Below, piece after piece: positions 1 through 10,459 of a stretch of 64,000 nucleotides of DNA (its first letter is position 1; each line of letters begins with the position of its first letter). The notes beneath the pieces are model-generated. The model did no database searches and was not told the DNA's origin. It worked only from the letters and a program-made list of their open reading frames with translations. The stretch lies in contig JAAAUF010000011.1 of assembly GCA_015499985.1 (NCBI GenBank), forward strand, positions 58,351 to 122,350, read 5' to 3'. The DNA is from Haplosporangium gracile. Lineage: Eukaryota; Mortierellomycota; Mortierellomycetes; Mortierellales; Mortierellaceae. The position numbers were made by a program, and so were the translations under genes.

Positions 1-2077
1 GTCGGCGGGGAGCGGCGTATTCCACATGTCGAGCTTTCCATAAGCTGGGGCTAGGAACATGACTACCAGCATGGAATCGGGGATACTCTCATAGTTCCAT
101 GCTTGTCGCAACTCTTTCTCCAGCTGTTGATGCATCTCTCGTGGTCCGTCGGTGATGAAAGTGTTGATATCAGGAAGGACTCCTTCAATCCTGGGATAGA
201 CTTGTGAAATGGTTGGATTCTCAAGTTGGCCCACCCAATGGGTGAAGTTGGCTGCTCCTTGGAGAAGTCAAATGAGCTCGTTGAGGATAGCGATCTCTTC
301 TCTGGATAGAATGAGCTTTTTGAGCGTGAGGGCGTTGACTCGTTGGTCGTTGTGGTCTGCAAGCATTCGTCGGTGTGCTTTTTCGAAGGCTGGAGAAACC
401 TTGACGACCCGGGCGATCATTACATACTTGGAATTCCATCTAGTGTGGTTCATCGCAAGGAGTTTGTAGCTCTTGCCGAACAGGACCTTCTGCTCCTCTG
501 CCAGGATTGACATCGCATTCGGATGGGTTCTAAAAAAAACGGACACTTCCGAACACTTGCTGATCAAGGCTGCAACCGTGGCTGATGCTTCCCACGCTTT
601 GTTGATACACAACTGCACTCTATGTGCAGCGCACGCGATCCAGGCCATGTTACTCGTCTCTTATTGATAAAGAGACAGACATCTTTTCATATTCGAGCCT
701 TGATCAGTTGTTGCAGAAATGACCTTGCCTTTCAAACCCTAGGCTACGAGAACTTCTTCTATATTCGGAAGAAAAGCGCAATACGTGTTAGGCTCTGATA
801 ATATGATTTTTGTAGATTAGCCCAAACCGCCTCCTACATTAATAGGACAACAATACCAAAAAAAAAAAAAAAAAAAGAACCTTACTAAGCTTTATCAGCA
901 GATACTCTCCCGTCTGGCGCTCTCTTTCCATTAGCACCATGTCGAGGAGGATTGTCGCTGTCTGTAAGCTTGGGGTAATGTAGTACATCGTGATCCCCAG
1001 ATACTTGCGCTGGTCTGCGCTTGTCCAGCCGTCGAATGTAATGGCGCAACGGTCCAAGTCCCTGGCAAACAGTCCTCGAAGGTGGAGAAAATTTTCTTGG
1101 GTGGCATTGGCGACTTTCTTCTTCATCGTCTGTGAGGCATGGACGTCGAATCCTCGCATGCTCACTGCCTTGATTTCCCGAAAATTAGGATTGTCGAACA
1201 AGAGTAGTTCACCGCACTCTCGCTTAGAAGATTTAGCCAGCATGCTTCGACAGTCGCCTTATCTTCCAAAGTAGGGATCGGAATACCGGGTAAGACGCTC
1301 TGAAATTTCGATTTCCTGGGTGTCCGCTTGGGGTCGAAGATGCTTGGTATTCTTGTTGTTCCTGGGACGCGTGAGGGTCGACTGGCAGCGATCCAGGCAG
1401 TTCTGAAGCCCCTGTAATAATCTGAAGGCCTCGTGTACTGCTTTGTGGGTGCTATTTATATGATTTTCGCGGCCAATCATTCCAGCACCACCGGATAACT
1501 TGGTCTTGCAGGAGTTGTCGGTCATTATGGCACAGAGATATTTGCTCTTTTCTTCTCCCTCATCGAAGACTTTGACCGAACGGAAAAAATGAGAGAAGAT
1601 GGCGTTATCATGAGCCTGCGCACGGTTTGGAACATGTATCAAAGCCTTCATCTCCTCTGGAGCATATTCGCTACAATCCTCAGACGAAGGGAGCTCATAC
1701 GGATGACATCTCTCTACCACCTGCAGCCATCGCTCCGAACACGTATCTTGGGCACGCAATTGGCGACGCTGCTCTTCATGAACTTGAGTTGGGTTCATAT
1801 CATACAACGGAGTTCCGGTTCTCATGTCCTCAATAATGGCGATTGAAGTGGCCCTGGAGTGAGATGTTTGAGACCTTGGAATACCCCTTGGAGCATCACG
1901 CGTCTCGGGGCCATCAGTACTCTCACGTTGAAATGGTCCAGAAATCGATGTCGAATCCGTAGTATCGGAGAACGCTGAGGAAGTTTGAGAGCGGTAAAGG
2001 TGGTAAGCAACCCGTGAACGGGAGGGAGACGCCACAGGGTTGCCAGTTGTTTCGGGCATTGAGGCCGCGCGAAGCAA
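1..2077 (-). pseudogene. Decayed hAT-superfamily transposase, 3' end beyond the window edge
   Basis: Read on the minus strand, conceptual translation gives hAT hallmarks in order: an N-terminal region with a BED-like Cys/His cluster (around 1440-1570), a segment with FDGWTSADQRKYLG (around 990-1070), TTDQGSNM (near 690-715), WIACAAHRVQLC (about 610-645) and NHTRWNSKYVM (about 420-455). hAT enzymes move DNA by cut-and-paste using a DDE catalytic core. The frame is broken by TAA (1259-1261), TAA (661-663) and TGA (268-270), with coding similarity continuing on both sides of each. A candidate intron (885 to 739, GTAAG...TAG) separates two blocks and contains an 18-nt A run. The C-terminal dimerisation part reads into position 1, so the element is truncated by the window. 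Terminal inverted repeats and target duplications were not identified. Family assignment is confident; inactivity is inferred from the three stops. Confidence 0.82.
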
Positions 2078-2112
2078 TGGAGGGGGCTCAAGAACAGCAG
2101 GAGGTTCCGCAA

Positions 2113-2172
2113 GAACAGGTGTACACCGGTAGGAGAACAGGTGTACACCGGAAGGAGAAAAGGTGTGTGTGA
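2113..2172. repeat. Tandem 22-bp repeat with palindromic core
   Basis: Two adjacent 22-bp units (2113-2134 and 2135-2156) differ by one base and each contain the perfect palindrome GGTGTACACC. A third degraded unit follows (2157-2172). It lies just upstream of the start of the transposase relic, where hAT elements often carry short subterminal repeats bound by the transposase, so it may be a remnant of such a binding array. That role is inference. Confidence 0.6.
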
Positions 2173-2424
2173 CCGTTTATTTAATTTCTCGTCCGGTGGA
2201 CCCTCACTCCAGCACACCGATAGCCCCACCGGAAGATGGCTGGAAACGCCAATTTTTGCACCTGAAGTAGAGCGGTGTGGTTCACTGACTTTGAACGGCT
2301 GCAGCAACCAATTGGACAATCGCAAATTAAGGTACAGAGGATTGCTTCGTCTGTTTCGTGGAAAAAATAAAGGGGAAAAAGAAAGAGAAAAAAGAAAGAG
2401 AAAATAGGAGTCAGGGATCCAGTG

Positions 2425-3312
2425 TTAAGCGAGCTCATCGAGGCAACCATATTGCCTTTCACACACACACACATATCCCTGAGTCCACAAATTCTTTGCA
2501 CGGCCCTCAATTTTGGGAGCCGAGACTTTGCCGTGTGTGTCATTCCAATCCCTCTCCGTGAAGTTGGACGATCTTTGATGCAGCTTCATCCGGATGAAGA
2601 CAGGGACCAACGGAGCACCGTCGATCCAAATGAAGAAAATCAAGTCTGGTCCCGACGGTTTGGACTGGGGGAAGAAAAATGGGGCGACTGGCAAGTTGTT
2701 GCAAGTTGACTAGTGGTTGATATCAGCGTCCATGAACTCCTCCATTGACATCATCGCGTAAGTCGTGCCTTGCTCGAGCTCAGGTTCCCTCCAGCCAACA
2801 ATTTCTACCTTATCGACGGAAGCTGGACACATATCAGAGATGGGGGCTGATACACGTCACTCAGATAGAGGTCGTGCGTTGAATGTCTCACTAAAAACCT
2901 TCATCATGAACCACTCAAACACATATCTCTGTTCAATAGCCGTCGACTTTACTCTACGTTTCCGCACTTCCCTCGCGAAGTAGGGATCGGTAGCGGCGAA
3001 ATAGATCTCGACAGCTTTGGAAACGAAGAGCTCGTCCATGACGCTTACAGCGCGACCTTGAATGGCCCGCGATTCGCCACTGTCGCCCTTTGCTATTCGT
3101 GTTCTTCAAATCCTTCAACAACACCGCCGCCAGTCGTCGATGATCTTGATTCGACTAAATGCGTGCTCCACCAACGCGGGGTCTACTTCTTTGAGGACAA
3201 CATCATGAGACCCAGACATGCAACGCTGATACATGAGGAGGCAGAGCATGTCGTCGATTGAATCCACAAGTCGATCTTTGTATTTGTTGTGTTTGTCGTG
3301 TAGCAGCGTCAT
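2425..3312 (-). pseudogene. Crinkler (CRN)-like protein relic
   Basis: One minus-strand frame reads protein-like from 3312 to 2425, interrupted by two TGA codons near 3100-3111, a TGA at 2854-2856 and a TAG near 2710. Blocks in order contain DSIDDMLCLLMYQRCMSG, VSKAVEIYFAATDPYFAREV, MSMEEFMDADINH and finally PSGPDLIFFIWIDGAPLVPV followed by FIRMKLHQ. The last block has the look of a PD-(D/E)XK-type nuclease fold (Pro-Asp, a hydrophobic strand, then a strand ending in Met-Lys). From memory of the family this order resembles the C-terminal half of fungal CRN proteins: a P-loop/helical region followed by a nuclease-like domain. No N-terminal signal or LFLAK-type domain is visible upstream, so the copy is also truncated. 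The shared frame across four stops is direct evidence for a pseudogene; the CRN name is a recognition call without a search. Confidence 0.55.
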
Positions 3313-3406
3313 AATGCTTGTAACAAGAAGAATTGCAAGGGAATATTGATGTAGCCTTTATTTACGACAGCGCACGCGATGAAGGAAAAACCAGCTTCGA
3401 GCCAAT

Positions 3407-3817
3407 TTACAGAGAGACGATTCTCCACATCTGCTTGAAATCATCGTTATCACGACGAACCAGGGAGACAGTCGAGCCCTCGGCCTTGGAGTCGACACCA
3501 ATGACAAGGTCATCGTTTTCCTTGGCGCTGATGGTGTAGTCATAATAGTCGTATCTTTGCGCATCGGAGCCCTGGGCTGGGAACTGGGCAACACTGAGAC
3601 CAGGGTTGAGACCTCCAGCGGTCAAGACGAGACCGCTCTTGAGGTTCTTGATATGACCACCCTCGTGGATCCACTTCTGGTTGTCGTTATCGCCCTCGCC
3701 ACGACGGCTGGGCCAGATGATGATCTCTGCGCCGGAATCGAGGGAGCCTTCTTTGACATCGAGCACCAAGTCTTCGTCGCGAAGCTGGATCTGGAAAGGA
3801 CCGTGAGGGAAGCTCAT
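3407..3817 (-). CDS. Single-domain ricin-B-type (beta-trefoil) lectin-like protein
   Basis: 136 aa, one exon, no signal peptide. The start is MSFPHGPFQIQL; the frame is open further upstream but that part is low-complexity and lies beyond the TATA box. The protein shows internal three-fold beta-trefoil periodicity with the Q-x-W-type signatures DNQKWIHEGG near residue 48 and QMWRI at the C terminus, and NLKSGLVL/DSKAEGSTVSL strands that recur in each lobe. Members usually bind galactose or GalNAc glycans, and fungal cytosolic ones are often defence lectins or accessory proteins. The glycan-contact residues cannot be assigned here. A TATAAA lies about 120 bp upstream on the sense strand. It is intact although it sits among decayed accessory genes, which suggests retention by selection or recent arrival. 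Confidence 0.8.
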   Translation of the reverse strand: MSFPHGPFQIQLRDEDLVLDVKEGSLDSGAEIIIWPSRRGEGDNDNQKWIHEGGHIKNLKSGLVLTAGGLNPGLSVAQFPAQGSDAQRYDYYDYTISAKENDDLVIGVDSKAEGSTVSLVRRDNDDFKQMWRIVSL

Positions 3818-4780
3818 AATGGATAGGAAGTGTTGGACGTGGGGTGAGAGGTTGAAGGTATGATAATGAAGAGGGTGAGATGTTGAAGGTATAAATAAAA
3901 AAGAGAGAAGGAAAGAAAAGAAAAAAAAAAGGCGTGATTTATAGCTACCGCCTAGTTTAAAAGTGAAAGGATGACGTCTTGTCCGTGGGAATACTTCAAT
4001 TGTCATGTCGACCCACTTTCAGCTTTGGTAAAAAGAAAAGCGCTGCATGATCTTTGGTGCTTGGGCGTACACCCATTGGACGAGCCCTCTTGTGTGATAT
4101 CGCCCTTAGATAAGGATACAACACCACACGTAGGGGAGTAATTTGCTAATCATGCAAGGTGTTCAATCTGTCCTTATAGAGTCATGCCTCACTGCATCGA
4201 GCATTGTCCGGGTGTAGTCTTGGATGTTGTCCTGTCCATCATGGTTAAGCATGCTCCTGTTGATGCTTCAGTTGCAGCTGCACGAAGGACGAATCAACAC
4301 TCCTACGGGTGGATGAATAGACACTCCCACCTATGCTCCGGTCGATCCTAACGTCATCAGTTCTGAGCTCAATTGTCAACCCCAGTAATCTTTTCAATAG
4401 ACTCCGCTGTCCTTGTTACCATGTCCTCGAAGTTCTCCTCGGTTCCCTGAAATTTTCTCGTGTAATTATAGTCAATTTTTCAGTTAATGCATCTTCCCAT
4501 CTTTCCAAAGAAAACATATACAGAACAGAAAAAAATGCAACGCAAAAGGTGATAGCAACAATTGCAACGCAAAAAGAACAAGGCTGCGAGCGAAAGGCTA
4601 GTCGCTTGACAAGCAACATGTTGAATTAAGGATGATATATTTTCTCCGCACTAATCCCATGTAAGTGAGCGAGTGAGGGTCCGAAAAATGGTCCTCACAG
4701 CCCTAAAAAGGAAAAAAATTCTTCCCTTTCAGTTCCCTTGAAAATGCACACACCTTGGTCCATGAACTTGCAGACTGTGA
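3818..4780. other. Intergenic region, no gene seen
   Basis: Apart from the lectin promoter at its left end, no reading frame has protein-like composition and no tRNA-like fold was noticed. Confidence 0.5.
3938..3943 (-). promoter_or_regulatory. TATA box for the lectin-like gene
   Basis: TATAAA on the minus strand in the context CTATAAATC, about 120 bp before the lectin ATG. Position and sequence fit a core promoter element; no experimental support. Confidence 0.45.
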
Positions 4781-4782
4781 TA

Positions 4783-5278
4783 AGCAGGCGTCACGACGGC
4801 AGGCGTCACAACGGAATATTTTAGTGCCCTCTCATTTTCAATTTACGTTGAAGTGGTTTTCAGAACCCACATAAACGGAATTAAAAAACCGCATAAACGG
4901 AAAAAAAATATACGTTGCGACGAAAAAAAAACCCCGTTGCGACGGATTTTCAGTTCCGTCGACATAGGCACCAGGCCGCATTTGTCCCAGTGTCGACCAT
5001 GCACCCAGAGGCTAGAGCCAGAGACACACTCACACCACCATAGACACACCAACATGCATATAGACACACACTTCCCAACATATACACAGCGACACATAAG
5101 CACACCAACACAACATACATTCACACATCAAACATATACATAGAGGCCTCATATGTGCACGTGGAAGGAGTGGATAAAATAAAACAAGCAGTATTCGAGT
5201 GGGAACCACAGTGTGAGGGCAAATGTGTGAGTGTGTGTGAATGTGTATGAATGCGCGTGTGTGTGTGAGTATGTGTGC

Positions 5279-5339
<61 letters not shown>

Positions 5340-5624
5340 TATGTGTATGTATCCGACAGTCAATGTGTATGTTGGAGGAGTATATCTCTATGTGCATTCG
5401 TGTCTCTAGGGCGTGTGGGTGTATGTTGTGTTGGTGTGCTTATGTGTCGCTGTGTATATGTTGGGAAGTGTGTGTCTATATGCATGTTGGTGTGTCTATG
5501 GTGGTGTGAGTGTGTCTCTGGCTCTAGCCTCTGGGTGCAATTCCGTTTATATGGGTTATGAAAACCGCTTCGATGTAAATTGAAAATGAGAGGGCACCAA
5601 AAATGTTCCGTTGTGACGCCTGCT
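4783..5624. mobile_element. Foldback/MITE-like non-autonomous element with long terminal inverted repeats
   Basis: The left arm (4783 to about 5125) and right arm (about 5418 to 5624) are inverted copies. Both ends read AGCAGGCGTCAC, followed by a shared GTGCCCTCTCATTTTCAATT, an AT/CG-rich stretch, and a shared GAGGCTAGAGCCAGAGACAC continuing through ATGCATATAGACACAC to the inner end. The arms match almost perfectly for well over 100 bp. TA is present immediately outside both ends (4781-4782 and 5625-5626), as expected for a TA target duplication of the Tc1/mariner type. The left arm has a 15-bp end duplication (4784-4798/4799-4813) and about 110 extra bases absent from the right arm. The centre holds a GA microsatellite and GT-rich sequence, with no transposase frame. 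Transposition would need an enzyme from elsewhere. Confidence 0.8.
5281..5335. repeat. (GA)n microsatellite inside the foldback element
   Basis: 55 bases of uninterrupted GA dinucleotide in the loop region between the two inverted arms; likely polymorphic in length. Confidence 0.95.
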
Positions 5625-5626
5625 TA

Positions 5627-5706
5627 CTTGAGCTAGGTTTGACTTTTGGACCACTTCATGAACTTCAACTTCATGAAGTGGTCCAAAAAGCCAAACCTAG
5701 CTCAAG
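5627..5706. repeat. 80-bp near-perfect hairpin next to the foldback element
   Basis: A 36-nt left arm starting CTTGAGCTAGGTTTG and a 37-nt right arm ending CAAACCTAGCTCAAG are complementary except for one mismatch and one 1-nt bulge, with a 7-nt loop CTTCAAC. It begins immediately after the TA flank of the neighbouring element. It could be a tiny foldback transposon, a recombination scar or a structured transcript; nothing decides between these. Confidence 0.85.
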
Positions 5707-6339
5707 CACAGTTAGCCATTAATTCTATTTTTACGCCAAGGATTGAAATCCTATCCACCATCACCCGATACTACAATTGAAACCACCATTCTTTTTCCCC
5801 ATCATATTTGCACTTGATTATGGCATGTCTACAGTGATCAGGTTTTGAGGTGTGCAAAAGGCATCACTCGGCTCTCTCTCTCTTTTTTCGTTGATATCTC
5901 CAACTGGGGTCTTCAATCAAATCATCAAGGTGACGTACACAACGTGCACTCTGAAATAATTGGCACGAGGATGACGGATGGTCCCCAAATGCAATCAGCA
6001 ATCACTAAACTCTGTACTACCTCAGTTCGAGAAGGGGGTTAGGATCGCCACAGCACATTGAAGCAATCTGTAAATACCTTCGAGTAGCTTTGTACAGTAC
6101 ACACATTACTTTTTTTTCCTGAAGTAAATTCTTAGTCACAAAATAGTGGAAAGGGGTGTTTGATAATGTACAAGATCCCGAGCAATTTTTATAATGAGCA
6201 AAGGAGAGGGAAAGCAAAGGAAAAAGAGAATAAACAACAACCTGAAAGCGATGGAAGGGAAGAAGATTAGATGAAGCAAAGTAAGAGAAAGTGAGGAAAA
6301 AATCACGCTTTGGTGTAGTCAACCTAAAGATCCGGTCTC
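5707..6339. other. Intergenic region and TAF9 3' flank
   Basis: No coding signal seen. The right part serves as the 3' flank of TAF9. Confidence 0.4.
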
Positions 6340-7486
6340 TTACTCGTCATCGTCATCATAGTTGTCCTCCTCATCTGCCCGTTTGCGTTTCCATGCATCA
6401 TGGTTTGCAAGGTTCTGTTGGCTCTGTGGCAAGGGCGTCTGAGAAACCTCTTCCATTTCTTCATCAGAGTCGTCTCCTACTTCTTCCTCCTTGACCTTAA
6501 ACAGTGATGGCGCCCCTGCCTCATCCTGTCCTGCTGATAATGCTGCTTCCTTTGCTGGATCCTTGTGCGTTGGTGGTGGGAGCTATAGAGTTTCGGAGAA
6601 ATATAAAATGGGAAGTTAGTCCCTGTACATCTTATACTCAGCAGACACCAAGCTGCTCCCTTTGCTAATACGAATGCTTTTCCCGCATTTATTTACCTCA
6701 GGAATGAGCTGAAAGTTGACGGCAGTTAGACAGTGACGTTCATGTGGCAGACGGATCCCGTACTTTTCTGGAATCAATGGTAATGGCACTCTGTTTTTTT
6801 CCTCCGCAAGCTCCAAAAGGAACTAGATAAAACAATAGGGTAAAAGAAAAGCGCAGAAACATGAAATGATTAGTCTGCTTTCCTTTTCTTGCCCAAAACC
6901 CCATGAAGTACCGTAAGATCGATTCATGCCAAGTAAAACTGTAGCTGTTTACCTCTTTGGGTGGTGGTGAGGTGAAGGAGTGGTTGACACGTCCCTGAAT
7001 GGCAAGTCGAACGTCGTCCAAGCCCACGTCTGTCCTTCCTGCGTGTTCAGAGTAGAGTAAAGCGTCCTGAAAAACATCCGTCGTGTAGCCTAAGTGTAAG
7101 AAAAAGAAAACGATCGCGTTAATGATGTGACTTTATTAATAGATAGGTGCTCCGTTGAAGCATAGAAGGGCATATAGGAAAACATAAATGAAGACATACG
7201 GTGTGCAAACTCAAGCAGCTGGTGTATAACTTTTTGGTCGGCGTCCTCGACAGCGAGCGACTGCAGGATCAAAGATATGACTAGAAGGTCAGAGCCACAC
7301 GTGGAACAGAATGGGAGGGAGGGTTACGTGTGAGAAACAGCGGTTGTTATTGACAGAGTTCTCCCTTTAGTGAGTGGTATTATAGTCCGAGTGCTTATTG
7401 CATGGTAAGGCTTTCAGATGTCCCATGCGTGGCGAGTAAGTGTGGTTTTTACCCTTTGCATCCCGAGGTTGTGGTGTTTGTGCCAT
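6340..7486 (-). CDS. TAF9: TFIID/SAGA subunit TAF9 (histone-fold)
   Basis: Exons 7486-7453, 7280-7200, 7089-6953, 6822-6697 and 6582-6340 join in phase to 206 aa. The N-terminal histone fold starts MAQTPQPRDAKVISLILQS and runs through VEDADQKVIHQLLEFAHRY and LDDVRLAIQGRVNHSF, followed by the TAF9-diagnostic TSPPPKEFLLELAEEKN and LPLIPEKYGIRLP. The tail is acidic and ends in an Asp-rich stretch. In the nucleus TAF9 pairs with TAF6 through the histone fold and is shared by TFIID and SAGA, supporting RNA polymerase II pre-initiation complex assembly. All introns are GT-AG and 100-170 bp. Length is close to that of yeast and animal TAF9. No anomaly seen; identification is secure. Confidence 0.95.
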
Positions 7487-8283
7487 TGCTTTGTCCTTCT
7501 GTTTTTAGCTGTTGATGTCCGATGGGTTGATGTCCTGGTTGTCTTGTCCTGACCGAAGTGAAAGGATCGCAATGGGTGAAGCAATGGAAAGAAAGTTTAT
7601 TCTCAACCAAAGGAGAGGGCACTGTGCGCGGAAAAAGATGACGTCTCTGAATTTACTATGCACGAAATTGGTGGCAATTAAAAAAAAAATAACCCGAGAG
7701 GAGCCGCACGCGTCGATGGCGCGTTGAGATCGATCACAACCGAAAAAAAAAGAGTCAAATCGATCAATACTATCCATCAAACCACCTGAACGACAACTTT
7801 CTACCAAAAAAGCCTGATGTATTACTTCCTTATCTAGGATCCTGAAAGGAATGTTATTTAGACATCCCATACATTCCCACTCTCTTTCACCATACCCTTT
7901 GACCTTCATTCACTCCCTACATTGTTCGCAAGCAAGCGAAAAAAAAAAAACGAACAGTCGTCAAAAATATCCGTTGTCCTCTATGACTCCATCGATAACT
8001 CACACCTGAATGCTATCTCCTCCACAAAGTCCCATCAAGGAACCACGAACGTATGGTTTGACGATCCACAACGTGCCATTCTTCAGCAGATTAAGAAACA
8101 TACCATGGGTACCAATGGGTACGGGCGCATCAGAGTTCCGGCGAGATATTATGCTCCCGTTGACAATGGTCCTAACACCATCGCCGATGAGTCTGTTTTC
8201 CTGTGAATGTTGGTGGTGTCTGTATTCGACAATGTAGACTGTTATTCCTAATAGTACCATACTGAAAGCATTCTGTCATTCTG
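7487..8283. other. TAF9 upstream region; possible decayed 5' exon at 7.98-8.21 kb
   Basis: A minus-strand open stretch at 7505-7909 has no recognisable composition and probably is not a gene. Around 8030-8110 the plus strand reads VWFDDPQRAILQQIKKHTMG, which may be an early exon of the decayed gene that follows; its splice sites could not be placed. Confidence 0.35.
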
Positions 8284-10241
8284 TTTGCTGGTGAAATAGT
8301 CGTCAAAAACGCGGTCGCTACGAGCAACGCCGTTGCACTCTCAAACGAGCTCCTAAAATTCTTCGACTCAGCCGCAGGGTATCGTCATGCAGTCCTTTAC
8401 GTAACCACCAACCGCTTAACAACCGCACTCGTCGAATACCTCGACTCCCATACCGATTCACCCATGTTCATCCTCCAAGCTCTAATGGCAGTTGGCAAAA
8501 TCGCCAAAACTCGTGGTCTTGACCACGAGTTCGAAGGGATGGTTTCTAAGTTCTTGCTGGATGTGTTTTGCTCGCCTCCTCCTTTCAGTTTGGGGACGCC
8601 TCAAGCTGATGTTAAACTCTGTTTCTTTGATGGCGATGACGGATGCGGAAACAGCCGTGGCAGTGGCGAGGCTGGCCCGAGTTCCGAATTGCCTCCTCTA
8701 CCAGACGACATTAATCTGTCATCCATGTTCGCCACTTCTTCAACCAGCCATGATACATATTTCTCTAGCAGTATCTCGTCGACGTACATCACTAACACTG
8801 CCATCAGCACCTTCCCCCAAAAGTCGAAAAGCCGACGCAAGAAGATGAATACGAACCCAATCGGTGTGACACCGACTTACTAGGTATCGGTGCTGGCAAT
8901 TCTTTACCCGACGAGGAACCCACACTTTTGGACTTCGCCAACTACCCTTCTATCGCTCAAAATACCTCTCGCAACAAATCAGCAGTTCAAGGCAAACCAT
9001 TTAATATCATGGATGCCAACAACGACATCATTTTTGACGACCTCATCGACCTCATCGACCTCATCGACCTCACCGCTTTCCAGTCCACGCCTACAACACG
9101 TCCAACCAACCACCACCAGCATGATCCTACATTGACATCCCTCAGTACCAAAACAAAAGGACACCTCAATATTTCTCTTCCATCACCCATCATCAACACC
9201 ACCAGCCACCGCCATCTCTACGAGCAGCAGTCCATCGCGTCTCAGGAGACCCACAACCGCACTATCCAACCTCACCATCACCAAGAAGTCCTGGACGAAA
9301 TCTTGGCTCACAAAAGCGCCCTCTAAATCTTCCTTGCCATTGAAGCTTTTGAGCTGGAACCCATTCTTCTCACTCATCTCTTTGATACCAGCAATCACCA
9401 CCACGACCTGTTGCTCGACGAAACCAACTTTAACTATGGATCTCTGCTCTTGATTCAGTAGATTGAGCAAGGCTACATTGAAGAAGCTGCTTCTTTGGCA
9501 ATTCGACTCCCTATCAGTCGCGGCACCGGTATCGACACAAAGCTGGTGGCCACTCTTGTCGAGAAGAACAAACTGGATATGATTCACGAATTGATCGGTG
9601 ACAATAAGGACATCTGCCGTACGCTCCTACACCTGGTCGATCGACGGCTGGCCGTTCAAATCTGAGACTGGATCGAGCACGGATTCGTCGAACTGGATCA
9701 GTTGGACCACTTCCACGCCGTCCAATGCACGAGGGAAGGCGCACTTGCGGAAACTTCACATGCAATCCTGGGGACTACTAAAGCTCCTTTGAGCGATCTC
9801 GACTCGGCTGTGACCTCGATGCAACTCATCGGGTTGGTCGAGACCGCTGCGACCCTTAGCAGGAAGTTTGAACTTAACAACACGATGAAGACTCTTCAGA
9901 GCCTCAAATTCGTAACAGACCTATGCATCGTGATCTCTCTCCTCCAACAGCAGGACCAACAGGCAAACCCTTCAAAAACTTCAGTCCCCTGTCCACTTGA
10001 ACCAATCCCAACTGTGGTCGATGATCAGTCTCCTTCTCGCTCGGAGTACCAGCTCAGCCACTCTTGGAAGTTCTTCCCAACTGTCATATTGATCCTCAAG
10101 AACAATGTGGCTCTGCAGCGACTGGTAATTTGGTACAGGGTCAAGTCTCTGCGTGATTCAAGTATTACAAGCTTGTTGGCCTCCAAGCTGGGACAGCGAG
10201 CATACCTTAACCGATGCTTTGAACAAGTGGGAGCACAGTAA
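8284..10241 (+). pseudogene. Decayed gene for an alpha-helical repeat-type protein
   Basis: Protein-like sequence runs across three frames. About 8290-8570 gives FDSAAGYRHAVLYVTTNRL and LVEYLDSHTDSPMFILQALM. About 8590-8700 (shifted) gives AMTDAETAVAVARLARVPNC. From about 8703 to 10241 one frame continues with in-frame stops at 8712, 8751, 8766, 8793, 9324, 9459 and 9663. Protein-like blocks on both sides of these stops include DTDLLGIGAGNSLPDEEPTL, IEQGYIEEAASLAIRLPIS, LVEKNKLDMIHELIGDNKDI and VTSMQLIGLVETAATLSRKF. The amphipathic helix pairs resemble a HEAT/TPR-like solenoid. A loose likeness to the N-terminal region of Mut-7/EXD3-type exonucleases is a guess; no exonuclease domain is present. 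The low-complexity middle has a 9-bp tandem repeat encoding Asp-Leu-Ile (9038-9072). Two frame changes plus seven stops argue strongly that it is dead. Confidence 0.6.
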
Positions 10242-10459
10242 CTCACTCAAAAGCGAATCTCCTCTAAGACCACCGACTATTTGGCTGAAAAACGAGCAAA
10301 ACGTGTTTAATGTACAAAAAGTCAAAAAAAACAGAACGAAAAAATAAAACAAGGGCGAAAATCTAACTGGTAAAGGGAAAAAGAGTAAAAGAACAACTAC
10401 AACTGGTGGTACGCAAAAAAAAGCAAAATAATAAAAATAAATTACGCGAATCAGACCCC

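Noticed and set aside
859..876. 18-nt A run as a retroposon tail
   Set aside because: It sits within the transposase relic, inside a candidate intron, and is not followed by a target duplication.
5121..5509. Open frames in both directions across the GA/GT repeats
   Set aside because: They are translations of simple repeats inside the foldback element.
7505..7909. 134-codon minus-strand open frame upstream of TAF9
   Set aside because: Composition is not protein-like, no conserved motif is visible and it lies in the TAF9 5' flank.
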